Positions 15,181 through 23,736 of a DNA stretch of 36,499 nt are shown in pieces. Under the pieces are notes generated by a model. That model had not been told where the DNA came from. It was given only the letters and a program-made list of their open reading frames with translations, and ran no database searches. Source of the DNA: Cyanobacteria bacterium GSL.Bin1 (lineage in GTDB: Bacteria; Cyanobacteriota; Cyanobacteriia; Cyanobacteriales; Rubidibacteraceae); assembly GCA_009909085.1 (NCBI GenBank), contig JAAANX010000051.1, forward strand, positions 1-36,499, read 5' to 3'. Within the stretch, counting starts at the first letter, position 1. Every line of letters starts with the position of its first letter. The translations under genes and the position numbers were made by a program.

Positions 15181-16077
15181 ATGATGTTAATTCCGGATCA
15201 CTTTTGGCAGCAAGTCGAAGCGACAACGGCAAGCGCGACTGCTTCAGGCGCTTTACAGCCCATCCCTACTGCTTATGAAGTGGTTGACTGTCAAGGGATT
15301 CCCTTTTTAGTGAGGATTTTAACCAACTTAATTAAAAAAGAAGAAGCGAAAGCCAAGCAAGCAGAACAGGAAGAAAAAACCGGTCAAGATTTTGATCCGT
15401 TTCTCCCCTATGAAGAAGATTTATTTGTGAGTGATATTTCTGACACTCATTTCTGTTTACTGAATAAATATAACGTTGTTGAAAATCATTTATTAATTAT
15501 TACGCGCGACTTTGAAGAACAAGAAAATTTAATTAATCACGCTGACTTGACAGCACTTTGTGCATGTTTAAAACAAGTCGATGGTCTCGGTTTTTATAAC
15601 TCAGCTAAAGATGCTGGAGCTTCGGTTCGCCACAAGCATTTACAACTGGTTCCAAACTCGCTTGCGCCGGATTTTGAAGAAATTCCAATTACACCTGCCC
15701 TAAAAACCACTGAATCTTCTCAAGAGGCACAACAAGTCCCTTTATTTCCATTTCTTCATGGCTTTTCTTGGCTAAATTTAGATTGGACGGCTTCTCCAGA
15801 AATCATTGGGCAAAACGTATTAGAAAAATATAAACAACTTCTACAAGTAATTGGATATCAACCCGGCGTTGCTTACAATTTCCTCATAACTCGCCATTGG
15901 CTGCTAGTGATTCCTCGTCAACAAGAAAAGTTTCAATCCATTGGGATTAATTCTCTCGGTTTTGCCGGAGCGTTACTCGTAAAAAATCAAGAGGAATTAC
16001 AACTCGTAAAAGAGCATACTCCTCTTAAAATTTTAACCGCTGTTGCTAAGGACAAGGGAACTGACAATCACGAATGA
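15181..16077 (+). CDS. ATP adenylyltransferase (Ap4A phosphorylase)
   Basis: A 298-residue HIT-superfamily enzyme of the APA1/APA2 type. It phosphorolyses diadenosine tetraphosphate to ADP and ATP. The active-site motif His151-Lys-His153-Leu-Gln155 (SVRHKHLQLVP) is clear. The N-terminal half has FDPFLPYEEDLFV and FCLLNKYNVVENHLLIITR, where the family binds nucleotide, and the C-terminal domain has YNFLITRHWLLVIPR. I chose ATG 15181: the N-terminus LIPDHFWQQVEATTASATASGAL is the usual one, while the upstream TTG 15112 adds 23 unrelated residues. The stop codon itself lies inside the first unit of a heptamer repeat. Confidence 0.9.
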   Translation: MMLIPDHFWQQVEATTASATASGALQPIPTAYEVVDCQGIPFLVRILTNLIKKEEAKAKQAEQEEKTGQDFDPFLPYEEDLFVSDISDTHFCLLNKYNVVENHLLIITRDFEEQENLINHADLTALCACLKQVDGLGFYNSAKDAGASVRHKHLQLVPNSLAPDFEEIPITPALKTTESSQEAQQVPLFPFLHGFSWLNLDWTASPEIIGQNVLEKYKQLLQVIGYQPGVAYNFLITRHWLLVIPRQQEKFQSIGINSLGFAGALLVKNQEELQLVKEHTPLKILTAVAKDKGTDNHE

Positions 16078-16115
16078 CTAATGACTAATGACTAATGACT
16101 AATGACTAATGACTA
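16073..16115. repeat. Tandem heptamer repeat, six units of AATGACT
   Basis: Six exact, uninterrupted copies of AATGACT (16073-16114) begin inside the stop codon of the Ap4A phosphorylase gene and end 9 bp before the end of DUF2237. The same unit recurs, slightly degenerate, at 19437-19464. Short tandem heptamers are a known class of repeat in cyanobacterial intergenic DNA. This one is perfect and so probably young. Confidence 0.9.
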
Positions 16116-16124
16116 ATAAAATAA

Positions 16125-16496
16125 TTAAGATTGATCTTTAGCATATTGCTTTAAGTGATCCAAAGAAACGACTTCGATCGCGCGGATATGGGTAGAGGCT
16201 AAAATGACTGGTGGGGCTACTCCAGCTTGTCTTGCTTCCTCCCAGCGAGAGGCACATAAACACCAGCCATCCCCCGGTTTTAATCCGGGAAAATTAAACA
16301 TTGGTCGGGGAGTGCTTAAATCATTTCCTTGATTTTTTGTATATTCTAAAAACTCCGCTGTCATCTCGGCGCAAACAACATGGACGCCAAAATCTTGTCC
16401 TCCTGTGTTACAGTAACCATCGCGATAAAAGCCAGTTTTGGGATCATTGCAGCAAAGTTGGAGGGGTTCGCCGAGAACGTTTTTCGCTTCAGTCAT
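16125..16496 (-). CDS. DUF2237 family protein
   Basis: A 123-residue protein matching DUF2237 end to end: NVLGEPLQLCCNDPKTGFYRDGYCNTGGQDFGVHVVCAEMTAEFL, then GWCLCASRWEEARQAGVAPPVILASTHIRAIEVV. Six cysteines and several histidines are conserved in the family, which suggests a metal or redox role, but no function is established. It is single, convergent with the Ap4A phosphorylase gene; the heptamer repeat fills the gap. Confidence 0.88.
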   Translation of the reverse strand: MTEAKNVLGEPLQLCCNDPKTGFYRDGYCNTGGQDFGVHVVCAEMTAEFLEYTKNQGNDLSTPRPMFNFPGLKPGDGWCLCASRWEEARQAGVAPPVILASTHIRAIEVVSLDHLKQYAKDQS

Positions 16497-16661
16497 TATA
16501 ATTTGATGAATATCGCCATCGTTCTATTATGCCAAATTTCGTAAAACAGAGAAAACGACTCTCGGAATGAGGTGTCGGGAAAAAAGAGCGTTTTCGATCC
16601 GAATGAATCTTCAAAAAACGATTAGCTTAGTTTTAAAAATACGTTATTTCAATCTTTCCCA

Positions 16662-17786
16662 ATGAATTATTATTTTGCCACCGTAGCGCGAGGCTTAGAA
16701 GAAGTTGCAGCAGAAGAATTAACAGAATTAGGAGCAAAAAAGGTTACTCCTAAATTTACCGGTGTTGAATTCCAAGGCGATCAAAAAGTGCTCTATCAAG
16801 TCAATCTTTGGTCGCGCACAATTTTTCGCGTTTTGGTTCCAATCTTGAAATTTCCCTGCAAAAATGCCAAACAATTGCATCAGGGCGTGCAACAAATTAA
16901 TTGGGAAAACTATCTCACCCCGCAAGAAACCCTAGCGGTGCATTGTACAGGGAAAAATGAACAGTTGAATCATACTCATTTTAGTGCCCTACAAGTGAAA
17001 AACGCGATCGCGGATCAGCAGATGGCTGACTTTGGCAAACGGTCAAATGTCGATTTAGAATCGCCGGATTTAATCCTGAATCTCCATATTGAAAAGACAC
17101 ACGCCATCCTCAGTTTAGATAGCACTGGCGAGAGTTTACACCGGCGAGGCTATCGTCCCGCGATGGGAACTGCCCCTTTAAAGGAAACCTTTGCTGCGGC
17201 TTTATTAGCAATGACCGATTGGGAACCGAATTTACCCTTACTGGATCCCATGTGCGGATCGGGTACCTTTGTGATTGAAGCTGGTTTAAAAGCCTTGAAT
17301 ATTGCACCGGGTTTATATAGAAAACGCTTTGCCTTGGAACACTGGTCGGATTTTAAGCAAGAACTTTGGGAACAATTGAAAACAGAAGCAAGACAACAGC
17401 AACGCTCACAACTCCCTGCGCGAATTTATGGACGCGATCGCGCTTGGGATATGCTAGAACAAGCACAGGTGAATGTGGAAAATGCCGGTTTAGATCAGCA
17501 TCTTGATTTGTCTTGTAGGGAACTATCCGAGTTAGAACCCCCCAGTGATCAAGGAATTATTATTTGTAATCCCCCTTACGGCAAACGTTTAGGAGAAGTG
17601 AAAGCGTTGGGAAGTCTCTATCAAGAATTGGGAGATATTTTCAAACAACGCTTTAAAGGTTGGATTGCCTATGTTTTATCCGGCAATAAAGAACTCACCA
17701 AACAAATTGGTTTGAGAACCTCGAAGCGAATTCCAGTTTATAACGGGTCTCTCCCTTGTACGTTACTCAGATATGAACTTTTTTAG
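16662..17786 (+). CDS. THUMP-containing RNA methyltransferase, RlmL N-terminal-like
   Basis: A 374-residue protein with an N-terminal ferredoxin-like/THUMP RNA-binding region (about 1-160: YFATVARGLEEVAAEELTEL, HFSALQVKNAIADQQ) and a C-terminal Rossmann methyltransferase domain with SAM-binding DPMCGSGTF (195-203) and the catalytic NPPYG (303-307) of N2-guanine methyltransferases. This is the stand-alone form of the N-terminal half of RlmKL, which makes m2G2445 of 23S rRNA; here it is an inferred 23S rRNA m2G enzyme. Nothing looks truncated. It starts at ATG 16662 after a 165-bp gap with no gene and is followed 73 bp later by comM. Confidence 0.9.
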   Translation: MNYYFATVARGLEEVAAEELTELGAKKVTPKFTGVEFQGDQKVLYQVNLWSRTIFRVLVPILKFPCKNAKQLHQGVQQINWENYLTPQETLAVHCTGKNEQLNHTHFSALQVKNAIADQQMADFGKRSNVDLESPDLILNLHIEKTHAILSLDSTGESLHRRGYRPAMGTAPLKETFAAALLAMTDWEPNLPLLDPMCGSGTFVIEAGLKALNIAPGLYRKRFALEHWSDFKQELWEQLKTEARQQQRSQLPARIYGRDRAWDMLEQAQVNVENAGLDQHLDLSCRELSELEPPSDQGIIICNPPYGKRLGEVKALGSLYQELGDIFKQRFKGWIAYVLSGNKELTKQIGLRTSKRIPVYNGSLPCTLLRYELF

Positions 17787-17859
17787 TCCTACTTTGAGCA
17801 AAAAGCCGACACTTTTTTCAGGGAAAGACGACAGTATATTGAAGTGTTGAGGAGAAAAA

Positions 17860-19386
17860 ATGCTTGCCAGAATTTGGAGTGCAGCCATTGTTGGGATTGA
17901 TGCTGTCAAAGTGGGGGCAGAAGTTGATGTTTCAGGGGGATTGCCTGGAATTGTTGTGGTTGGGCTTCCGGATACAGCAGTCCAAGAATCGCGGGAACGG
18001 GTGAAAGCCGCACTCAAAAACTCCGGATTTGCCTTTCCCATGCGCAAGATTGTTATTAACCTCACCCCTGCGGATCTAAGGAAAGAAGGTCCCAGTTTCG
18101 ATTTACCGATTAGCGTTGGCATCTTAGCCGCTTCTGAACAAGTGGATGGGGGGTTATTAGGGGATTACTTATTTTTAGGAGAAGTTTCCCTTGATGGCAG
18201 TTTACGTCCCATTGCTGGCGTTTTACCCATTGCTGCTACCGCCAAAAAAATGGGAATGGCAGGAATAGTTTTACCCGCAGATAATGCCCAAGAAGCAGCG
18301 GTAGTCGAAGGGTTAGCGGTGTATGGGTTTCAACATCTTTCTGAAGTCGCGCAATTTCTTAACCAACCGGAAAACTATCAACCGGTAAAACTGGATCCCA
18401 AAGCAGAATGGGGCACTTCCACTCTCACTTGTCCCGATTTAAAGGATGTCAAAGGACAAGCCCACGCCCGTCGCGCTTTGGAAATTGCTGCCTCTGGCGG
18501 GCACAATTTAATCTTAGTGGGTCCCCCGGGGAGTGGCAAAACCATGTTAGCGAAACGGTTACCAGGTATTTTACCGCCACTGTCTTTTGCCGAAGCCTTA
18601 GAAGTCTCGCAGATTTACTCGGTCGCGGGTTTTTTGAAAAATCGGGGATCACTTGTTACGGAACGTCCTTTTCGCAGTCCCCACCATTCTGCCTCGGGAC
18701 CTGCGCTGGTGGGAGGAGGGAGTTTCCCGCGTCCCGGTGAAATTTCTTTAGCGCATAAGGGCATCCTTTATCTTGATGAACTAACCGAATTTAAACGTAA
18801 TGTTCTGGAGTTTCTCCGGCAACCTTTAGAAGATGGATCAGTCAGTGTCTCTCGTACTCGCCAATCAGTGGTATTTCCAGCAGGATTTACCTTAATTGCT
18901 AGTACCAATCCCTGTCCCTGCGGCTATTATGGCGATCCCATTCAACCCTGTAGTTGTTCAGCCTATGTCAGGGAAAAATATTGGGCAAAGCTATCAGGAC
19001 CGTTGATGGATCGCATTGATTTACAGGTGACGGTCAATCGTCTGAAACCAGAGGAAATGACAAAACAAGAAACCGGAGAACCTTCAGCAGTGATTCGCAA
19101 ACGAGTCATTACAGCCCGAGAAAAGGCGCGCGATCGCTTTCAAGAAGAAGGAAATATCAGTCATAATGCACAAATGCAAAGTCAACAATTACGGAAATAT
19201 TGCCAACTTGATGACACCAGCCGCACCTTATTAGAAAATGCGATTCGGAAGTTAGGCTTGTCTGCCAGAGCAATGGATCGGATTTTAAAAGTGGCTCGTA
19301 CCATTGCTGATCTCGCAGATGCCGAAAGCATCGAACCCTCTCATATTGCCGAAGCAATTCAATATCGGGCGCTCGATCGCGCTTAA
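17860..19386 (+). CDS. comM: ComM/YifB family AAA+ ATPase (Mg-chelatase-like)
   Basis: A 508-residue hexameric helicase-like ATPase. The N-terminal LonC-like domain (about 1-180) has VGIDAVKVGAEVDVSGGLPG. The AAA+ core has Walker A GPPGSGKT at 221-228, Walker B ILYLDEL near 300, and the SASTNPCPCGYYGD/PCSCS cysteine cluster of YifB proteins. The C-terminal part has the Mg-chelatase-like helical domain (LSARAMDRILKVARTIADLA). In bacteria that take up DNA, ComM extends branch migration of incoming strands, especially over heterologous inserts, which is relevant to the odd gene-end duplications elsewhere in this window. GAGGAG precedes ATG 17860. It is likely functional. Confidence 0.93.
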   Translation: MLARIWSAAIVGIDAVKVGAEVDVSGGLPGIVVVGLPDTAVQESRERVKAALKNSGFAFPMRKIVINLTPADLRKEGPSFDLPISVGILAASEQVDGGLLGDYLFLGEVSLDGSLRPIAGVLPIAATAKKMGMAGIVLPADNAQEAAVVEGLAVYGFQHLSEVAQFLNQPENYQPVKLDPKAEWGTSTLTCPDLKDVKGQAHARRALEIAASGGHNLILVGPPGSGKTMLAKRLPGILPPLSFAEALEVSQIYSVAGFLKNRGSLVTERPFRSPHHSASGPALVGGGSFPRPGEISLAHKGILYLDELTEFKRNVLEFLRQPLEDGSVSVSRTRQSVVFPAGFTLIASTNPCPCGYYGDPIQPCSCSAYVREKYWAKLSGPLMDRIDLQVTVNRLKPEEMTKQETGEPSAVIRKRVITAREKARDRFQEEGNISHNAQMQSQQLRKYCQLDDTSRTLLENAIRKLGLSARAMDRILKVARTIADLADAESIEPSHIAEAIQYRALDRA

Positions 19387-19436
19387 GCAATTAATAATTA
19401 ATAATGAGATTTATAGTCATAAATTCCTGATTCCAA

Positions 19437-19464
19437 AATGACTAATGACCAATAACTAATGACT
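19437..19464. repeat. Degenerate heptamer repeat, four units
   Basis: AATGACT, AATGACC, AATAACT and AATGACT follow one another immediately before the SLC13 gene, with a fifth diverged unit AACGATA. The unit is the same as that at 16073-16115. This copy has accumulated changes, so it looks older. Confidence 0.75.
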
Positions 19465-19477
19465 AACGATAAGTTTC

Positions 19478-21268
19478 ATGTCAATCGCACTAACGCTTGG
19501 TATTTTAATTTTTGCTCTCATTTGCTTTGCGACCGAATGGTTTCCGGTTGATTTCACTGCGCTGATCGTTGCCATTTTACTGATGCTATTTGGCATTGTT
19601 ACCCCAGAAGAAGGCATTTCTGGATTTAGTAACCCAGCAACCATTACGGTTATGGCGATGTTTATTCTCAGTGCTGGCATTTCTCGTACTGGGGCAATTC
19701 AAGTAGTAGGTGATTGGTTATTAAAATGGGGCGGCAAAACCACTCATCAACAAACTTTTATTATGGGCGGTGTTGTGGGTGGTATTACTGCGTTTATTAA
19801 TAATACTGCTGTAGTTGCTGTCTTTCTCCCCATTATTGAAGATTGGTGCAAGAAGCAAAAAATTCCAGTTTCTCGGATGTTAATGCCCCTTTCTTTTGCC
19901 ACAATTTTGGGGGGAACTATCACTTTAATTGGGACATCCACAAATCTTTTAGCTAGCAGTATTTCTGAGCAATTGGGGTATGGATCGTTCGGTTTATTTC
20001 AATTTACAGAAGCGGGATTGATTAAGTTTTTAATTGGTCTTTTGTATATTTCAATGACATCTTACTGGCTACTTCCGAATCGGACACCAGTCAATAATGG
20101 ATCTTACGCTAAAACTTATGAATTAAAAGATTATGTCAGCGAATTAGTGATTTCTCCTCGCTCGAATTTAATTAAACAAACTTTACGTTCCAGTGAAATT
20201 CAACGCAAATTTGATATTGATGTTTTAGAAGTTATTCGGGATGGAATTCATTTTTCACAACCGCTTGCGGATAAAGTTTTAAGTGCGGGTGATATTTTAT
20301 TAGTGCGAGGTACCAAAGAAGAACTGTTACGAATTCGAGATGAAAGAGGATTAGATATTCTCCCGGATGTGAAATTCCAAGATGATAATGTGGCATCACA
20401 ACTCACGGATAATGAAGAAGGCGTTGCAGAAATTTTGATTCTTTCTAACTCTCGTTTAGTGGGTTCAACCTTGAAAGATTTACGCTTTCGCCAACGGTAT
20501 AATGCAACGGTACTTGCCATTCGTCGCGGGGAAGAAGTTTTACATGATCGCCTGGGACAAGTACCTTTACGATTTGGGGATTTATTATTAGTGCAAGGGC
20601 CGCGAGAGAGTTTATCAGGCTTTCAAACCACGCGAGAATTATTAGTTATTGAACAAGGAAATCGCGAAGGCTTACGCTTAGATAAAGCCCCCATCGCGAT
20701 CGCGATTGGTTTGGCTGTAGTTGCGCTGGCTGCCTTTAATGTTACCCCGATTTTAGTCAGTGCTTTAGTGGGAGTTGCGCTGATGGTTCTCACTGGTTGT
20801 CTCAAACCAGGAGAAATTTATGGGGCAATTCGATGGGATGTTATTTTTTTACTGGCAGGATTAATTCCGATGGGAATTGCTATGGAAAAATCGGGCGCTA
20901 CGGATTGGCTAGCCGATAAAATTCTCATCGTTGGTAATAATTTTTCTGGGTTTTGGGTCTTAATTTTCTTTTATTTTGTCACAACCATCCTCACAGAAAT
21001 TCTTTCTAATAATGCCTCTGTCATTTTGATGATTCCGATTGCGGTTAAAGTTGCCGAATCGTTAACGTTGAATCCCTTTGCCATTATGTTTACGGTAACG
21101 TTTGCTGCCTCCAATAGTTTTATGACTCCCATTGGTTATCAGACAAACACCATGGTGTATAGTCCCGGTGGCTATCGCTTTCGAGACTTTACTCGCTTTG
21201 GCGCTCCCTTGAGTATTTTGCAAGGAATTATTACGCCGTTTTTAGTGATTTGGCTATATGGATTATAA
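19478..21268 (+). CDS. SLC13 family permease with two RCK_C domains
   Basis: A 596-residue membrane protein. Residues 1-200 and 390-596 form the two halves of an SLC13/ArsB-type (DASS) carrier with many hydrophobic helices; motifs include INNTAVVAVFLPI, GGTITLIGTSTNLL and the second-half NNASVILMIPIAV and FMTPIGYQTN. Between them lie two RCK_C (TrkA-C) domains (about 215-290 and 310-395: LRSSEIQRKFDIDVLEVIRDG, LKDLRFRQRYNATVLAIRRG), the layout of SAC1/SLT-like sulfate and other anion transporters. Sodium/sulfate transport is inferred; the anion cannot be read. It is convergent with ppx with a 14-bp gap. Confidence 0.88.
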   Translation: MSIALTLGILIFALICFATEWFPVDFTALIVAILLMLFGIVTPEEGISGFSNPATITVMAMFILSAGISRTGAIQVVGDWLLKWGGKTTHQQTFIMGGVVGGITAFINNTAVVAVFLPIIEDWCKKQKIPVSRMLMPLSFATILGGTITLIGTSTNLLASSISEQLGYGSFGLFQFTEAGLIKFLIGLLYISMTSYWLLPNRTPVNNGSYAKTYELKDYVSELVISPRSNLIKQTLRSSEIQRKFDIDVLEVIRDGIHFSQPLADKVLSAGDILLVRGTKEELLRIRDERGLDILPDVKFQDDNVASQLTDNEEGVAEILILSNSRLVGSTLKDLRFRQRYNATVLAIRRGEEVLHDRLGQVPLRFGDLLLVQGPRESLSGFQTTRELLVIEQGNREGLRLDKAPIAIAIGLAVVALAAFNVTPILVSALVGVALMVLTGCLKPGEIYGAIRWDVIFLLAGLIPMGIAMEKSGATDWLADKILIVGNNFSGFWVLIFFYFVTTILTEILSNNASVILMIPIAVKVAESLTLNPFAIMFTVTFAASNSFMTPIGYQTNTMVYSPGGYRFRDFTRFGAPLSILQGIITPFLVIWLYGL

Positions 21269-21282
21269 GCAGTGACCCGTGA

Positions 21283-22923
21283 CTAACAAGAGAGTTTTGG
21301 CACAACTTTAACGCCAAATTCATTTTCAAATATGATTTTTTTATCATCTAAATTCCATAGTTCTAACGCACAATCATCTTGAACATCTTTCGGAAATAAC
21401 TGCAAAATCAATTCTTTTTCTTCTTCTTGATAATGACAATAAACGGCTGTAATTGCCCCAATTTGTCGCCGATCTAAAGCAACCGCTAAGCGGAGAATGG
21501 CACTGACTTCACTCACCATTTTTTTCGTTGTTTTATCGGGAAGATTTTGAAAGTTGCTATGTTTTTTCTTCGGTTTACTTTTACGGTGATAGCGAGCAAT
21601 ATTGGCAATAATTTCGAGTTCGTTTTCCGTAAACCCAAGTAATTCTGCATGACGGATTAAATAGTAAGAATGTTTATGATGCGCCGCATGACTGACATAA
21701 AATCCACAGTTATGTAAAATTGCGGCAACCCAGAGTAATTCTCGCTCTTGGCTCCCCCAATTGTGCAGTTGTCCTTGAGTTTGATCAAAAATATTGAGGC
21801 AAAAATTGGCGATGCGTTGACTGGAATCGAGGTCAACTTTGTATTTCTGAGCAATATTAATCACGCTGCGATCGCGCACTGAACTTTGATACCGCAGCCG
21901 ATTTTCAATCAAACTATGGGTCAGCATCCAATCGACAATTAAGCCTTCTCGCAATGCCCGCTCACAGATTGTAATTTCTTTCACCTCCAACATCTTCATT
22001 GTTTCTAGCAAAATCATTGCTCCCGGTACAATAATTTCTGCCCGTCGCCCCGACATTCCGGGTAAATTGGCACGTTCCTTTAGATCAGAAGAGGCAAGTA
22101 ATTTCACAATCTCTTCGAGATCTTTGGTGCTAAACGTGTATCCTTGTAAGGGGTTGGGCGTGGTATTGAGTTTCTCTTGAGCGTGAACGTTAGCTAAACA
22201 TTCAATGGTTCCCGAGGTGCCCACTAAGGTGATTAACTCTTCGGGCGCTAACTGGGCTTTGAGTTCTTCCACCGGGCGTTCCATACGACCCCGAATATAA
22301 GCTTGTAAAAACTTCAATTCCTTGTTACTGACTGGATCAGTTGTGATAAACTCTCCAGCCAGGCGCACTGCCCCTACCTTGGTACTACTTAAAGATCGCG
22401 GTTCATGCCCATTCCCTAGAATTAACTCCGTGGAACCGCCGCCAATATCAATAATGACATGGGGCTTTTCATTAAACTCCATTGCCGATAACACGCCTAA
22501 ATAAATGCGTCGCGCTTCTTCTTGTCCAGAAATGAGGTTAATCGTGAGTCCCAAATGTTCTCGGACATTTTTAATAAACTCGCGACCATTGGGGGCTTCT
22601 CGCACCGCACTAGTGGCAACAGCGACAATTTCTTCGGCTTGGAAACTGTGAGCTAAATCTTGACCCCGTTGCAAAGCTGACATCGCCCGTTCCATTGCTT
22701 CTGGTGTCAGACGACCGGTTGCAGGATCGCGATCGCCCAACCTGGCCGTATCTTTTTCTCGGGCAATAATATTAAACGCTGGCAGAGACGGTTCAATCTT
22801 CACGATCACCATGTGGATCGAGTTCGTTCCAATATCAATCGCGGCAATGACGCGTTCTTGCTTCGGATGATTCTTTTGAGAATTCAGGCTTTCCGTTTCA
22901 ATCGGATAAATCGTATTAACCAT
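21283..22923 (-). CDS. ppx: Ppx/GppA family exopolyphosphatase
   Basis: A 546-residue ASKHA-fold phosphatase. The phosphate-1 motif IAAIDIGTNSIHMVIV is near residue 28 and phosphate-2 IDIGGGSTELILG near 158. EEARRIYLGVLSAM and ITICERALREGLIVDWML are typical. The C-terminal HD-like helical domain has WVAAILHNCGFYVSHAAHHKHSYYLIRH, characteristic of the long Ppx/GppA form. It either degrades inorganic polyphosphate or hydrolyses pppGpp, and sequence alone does not decide; length and C-terminal domain fit Ppx. It would act in the cytosol. A vapBC-like pair lies just upstream on the same strand. Confidence 0.9.
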   Translation of the reverse strand: MVNTIYPIETESLNSQKNHPKQERVIAAIDIGTNSIHMVIVKIEPSLPAFNIIAREKDTARLGDRDPATGRLTPEAMERAMSALQRGQDLAHSFQAEEIVAVATSAVREAPNGREFIKNVREHLGLTINLISGQEEARRIYLGVLSAMEFNEKPHVIIDIGGGSTELILGNGHEPRSLSSTKVGAVRLAGEFITTDPVSNKELKFLQAYIRGRMERPVEELKAQLAPEELITLVGTSGTIECLANVHAQEKLNTTPNPLQGYTFSTKDLEEIVKLLASSDLKERANLPGMSGRRAEIIVPGAMILLETMKMLEVKEITICERALREGLIVDWMLTHSLIENRLRYQSSVRDRSVINIAQKYKVDLDSSQRIANFCLNIFDQTQGQLHNWGSQERELLWVAAILHNCGFYVSHAAHHKHSYYLIRHAELLGFTENELEIIANIARYHRKSKPKKKHSNFQNLPDKTTKKMVSEVSAILRLAVALDRRQIGAITAVYCHYQEEEKELILQLFPKDVQDDCALELWNLDDKKIIFENEFGVKVVPKLSC

Positions 22924-22950
22924 TCTGTGTAGTTGGTGTGTTTTCGTCAG

Positions 22951-23370
22951 TTAAGAAAATGGATTAATAATTTTCAAATGATCAACGATGATCAGTCCGT
23001 TTTGCATATCCTCAGAATAAAGATACTGTACTTCTGCATCTAAAGCACACGCCACAATTAAACTATCCCAATAGGAAAAACAGTAATTCTGACGCAACTG
23101 GGAGGACTGAACTAGTATTTTATAACTAATTTGAATAACAATGCAGCGACGATAAAAATCTTTAATGAGTTCTTGTATTTCCGCTTCCTCAAAGGAAGTC
23201 TTTTTTATCAAGTTGACGCAAACTTCATTAATAACTTGGGTACTTAAAACCACTTGCTCTTGAAGAATAAGCTGATCAGCAATATCTTTCTTTTCACTCG
23301 TTTTTTCAGATTGTAAAAAGCTATAAAGCCAGATATTTGTATCCAGAAAAATCAGATCAGTATCTTTCAT
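22951..23370 (-). CDS. PIN-domain toxin (VapC-like)
   Basis: A 139-residue PIN-domain RNase. The acidic active-site set is complete: Asp10 in IFLDTNIWLYS, Glu49 in INEVCVN, Asp102 in SYWDSLIVACAL and Asp121 in YSEDMQNGLI. VapC toxins cleave tRNA or rRNA to stop translation and need Mg2+ or Mn2+. I start at ATG 23370; GTG 23382 would add four residues. The start overlaps the antitoxin's last codons by 14 bp, with AAGAAG just upstream as ribosome binding site. It ends 27 bp before ppx, so readthrough into ppx is possible. Confidence 0.88.
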   Translation of the reverse strand: MKDTDLIFLDTNIWLYSFLQSEKTSEKKDIADQLILQEQVVLSTQVINEVCVNLIKKTSFEEAEIQELIKDFYRRCIVIQISYKILVQSSQLRQNYCFSYWDSLIVACALDAEVQYLYSEDMQNGLIIVDHLKIINPFS

Positions 23371-23608
23371 GTACTTCTTCACGACTCATGGGAGTAAAAC
23401 TTTCGACACGAAGCGGTGTTTTAAGTAAGTGATTAATCATCCCTTCACCATGATTAGAGCTCAATTTTGGTGTGACTTTATTTCTTGTTTGATTAAAGTG
23501 ATAGGATTCAAGGATTGATTCTATTTTTTGAAATTCAGAAATAGATATTTGAACTGCAATAGGATTATTATTTTTGTCAAATACATATTTTTTTTCAATT
23601 TCTAGCAT
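23357..23608 (-). CDS. Putative antitoxin of the PIN-domain toxin
   Basis: An 83-residue protein from ATG 23608, where GGAG lies 9 bases upstream. The N-terminal part KKYVFDKNNNPIAVQISISEFQKIESILESYHF has the short beta hairpin and helix of Phd/YefM-like or related small antitoxins that bind DNA as dimers, and the C-terminal half is extended and charged, as expected for a toxin-binding tail. The family is not certain. Evidence for its role is gene order: it lies directly upstream of a PIN-domain toxin with a 14-bp overlap. ATG 23623 and TTG 23632 are less likely starts. Confidence 0.7.
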   Translation of the reverse strand: MLEIEKKYVFDKNNNPIAVQISISEFQKIESILESYHFNQTRNKVTPKLSSNHGEGMINHLLKTPLRVESFTPMSREEVHERY

Positions 23609-23651
23609 TTGACTGCTCTCCATATTTCTCAATGATTTGTCTCAATTACAA

Positions 23652-23690
23652 TATAGCAGTGTACCAGTCTCTATCTGATTTGCTGCTATA
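23652..23690. promoter_or_regulatory. Inverted repeat between the vapBC-like pair and ubiA
   Basis: TATAGCAG (23652-23659) and CTGCTATA (23683-23690) form a perfect 8-bp inverted repeat with a 23-bp spacer, in the divergent gap between the antitoxin start (23608) and ubiA (23737). It could be the operator of the TA operon, or the site of a regulator of ubiA. TATAGCAG is also compatible with a -10 region. No protein can be named. Confidence 0.35.
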
Positions 23691-23736
23691 ACCTAGAAGA
23701 AAAGCAGTTCATCAGGCAAATTTAGTTTATTGGATT

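Noticed and set aside
16073-16115. CRISPR array
   Set aside because: Units are 7 bp with no spacers and no cas genes are near; it is a simple tandem repeat.
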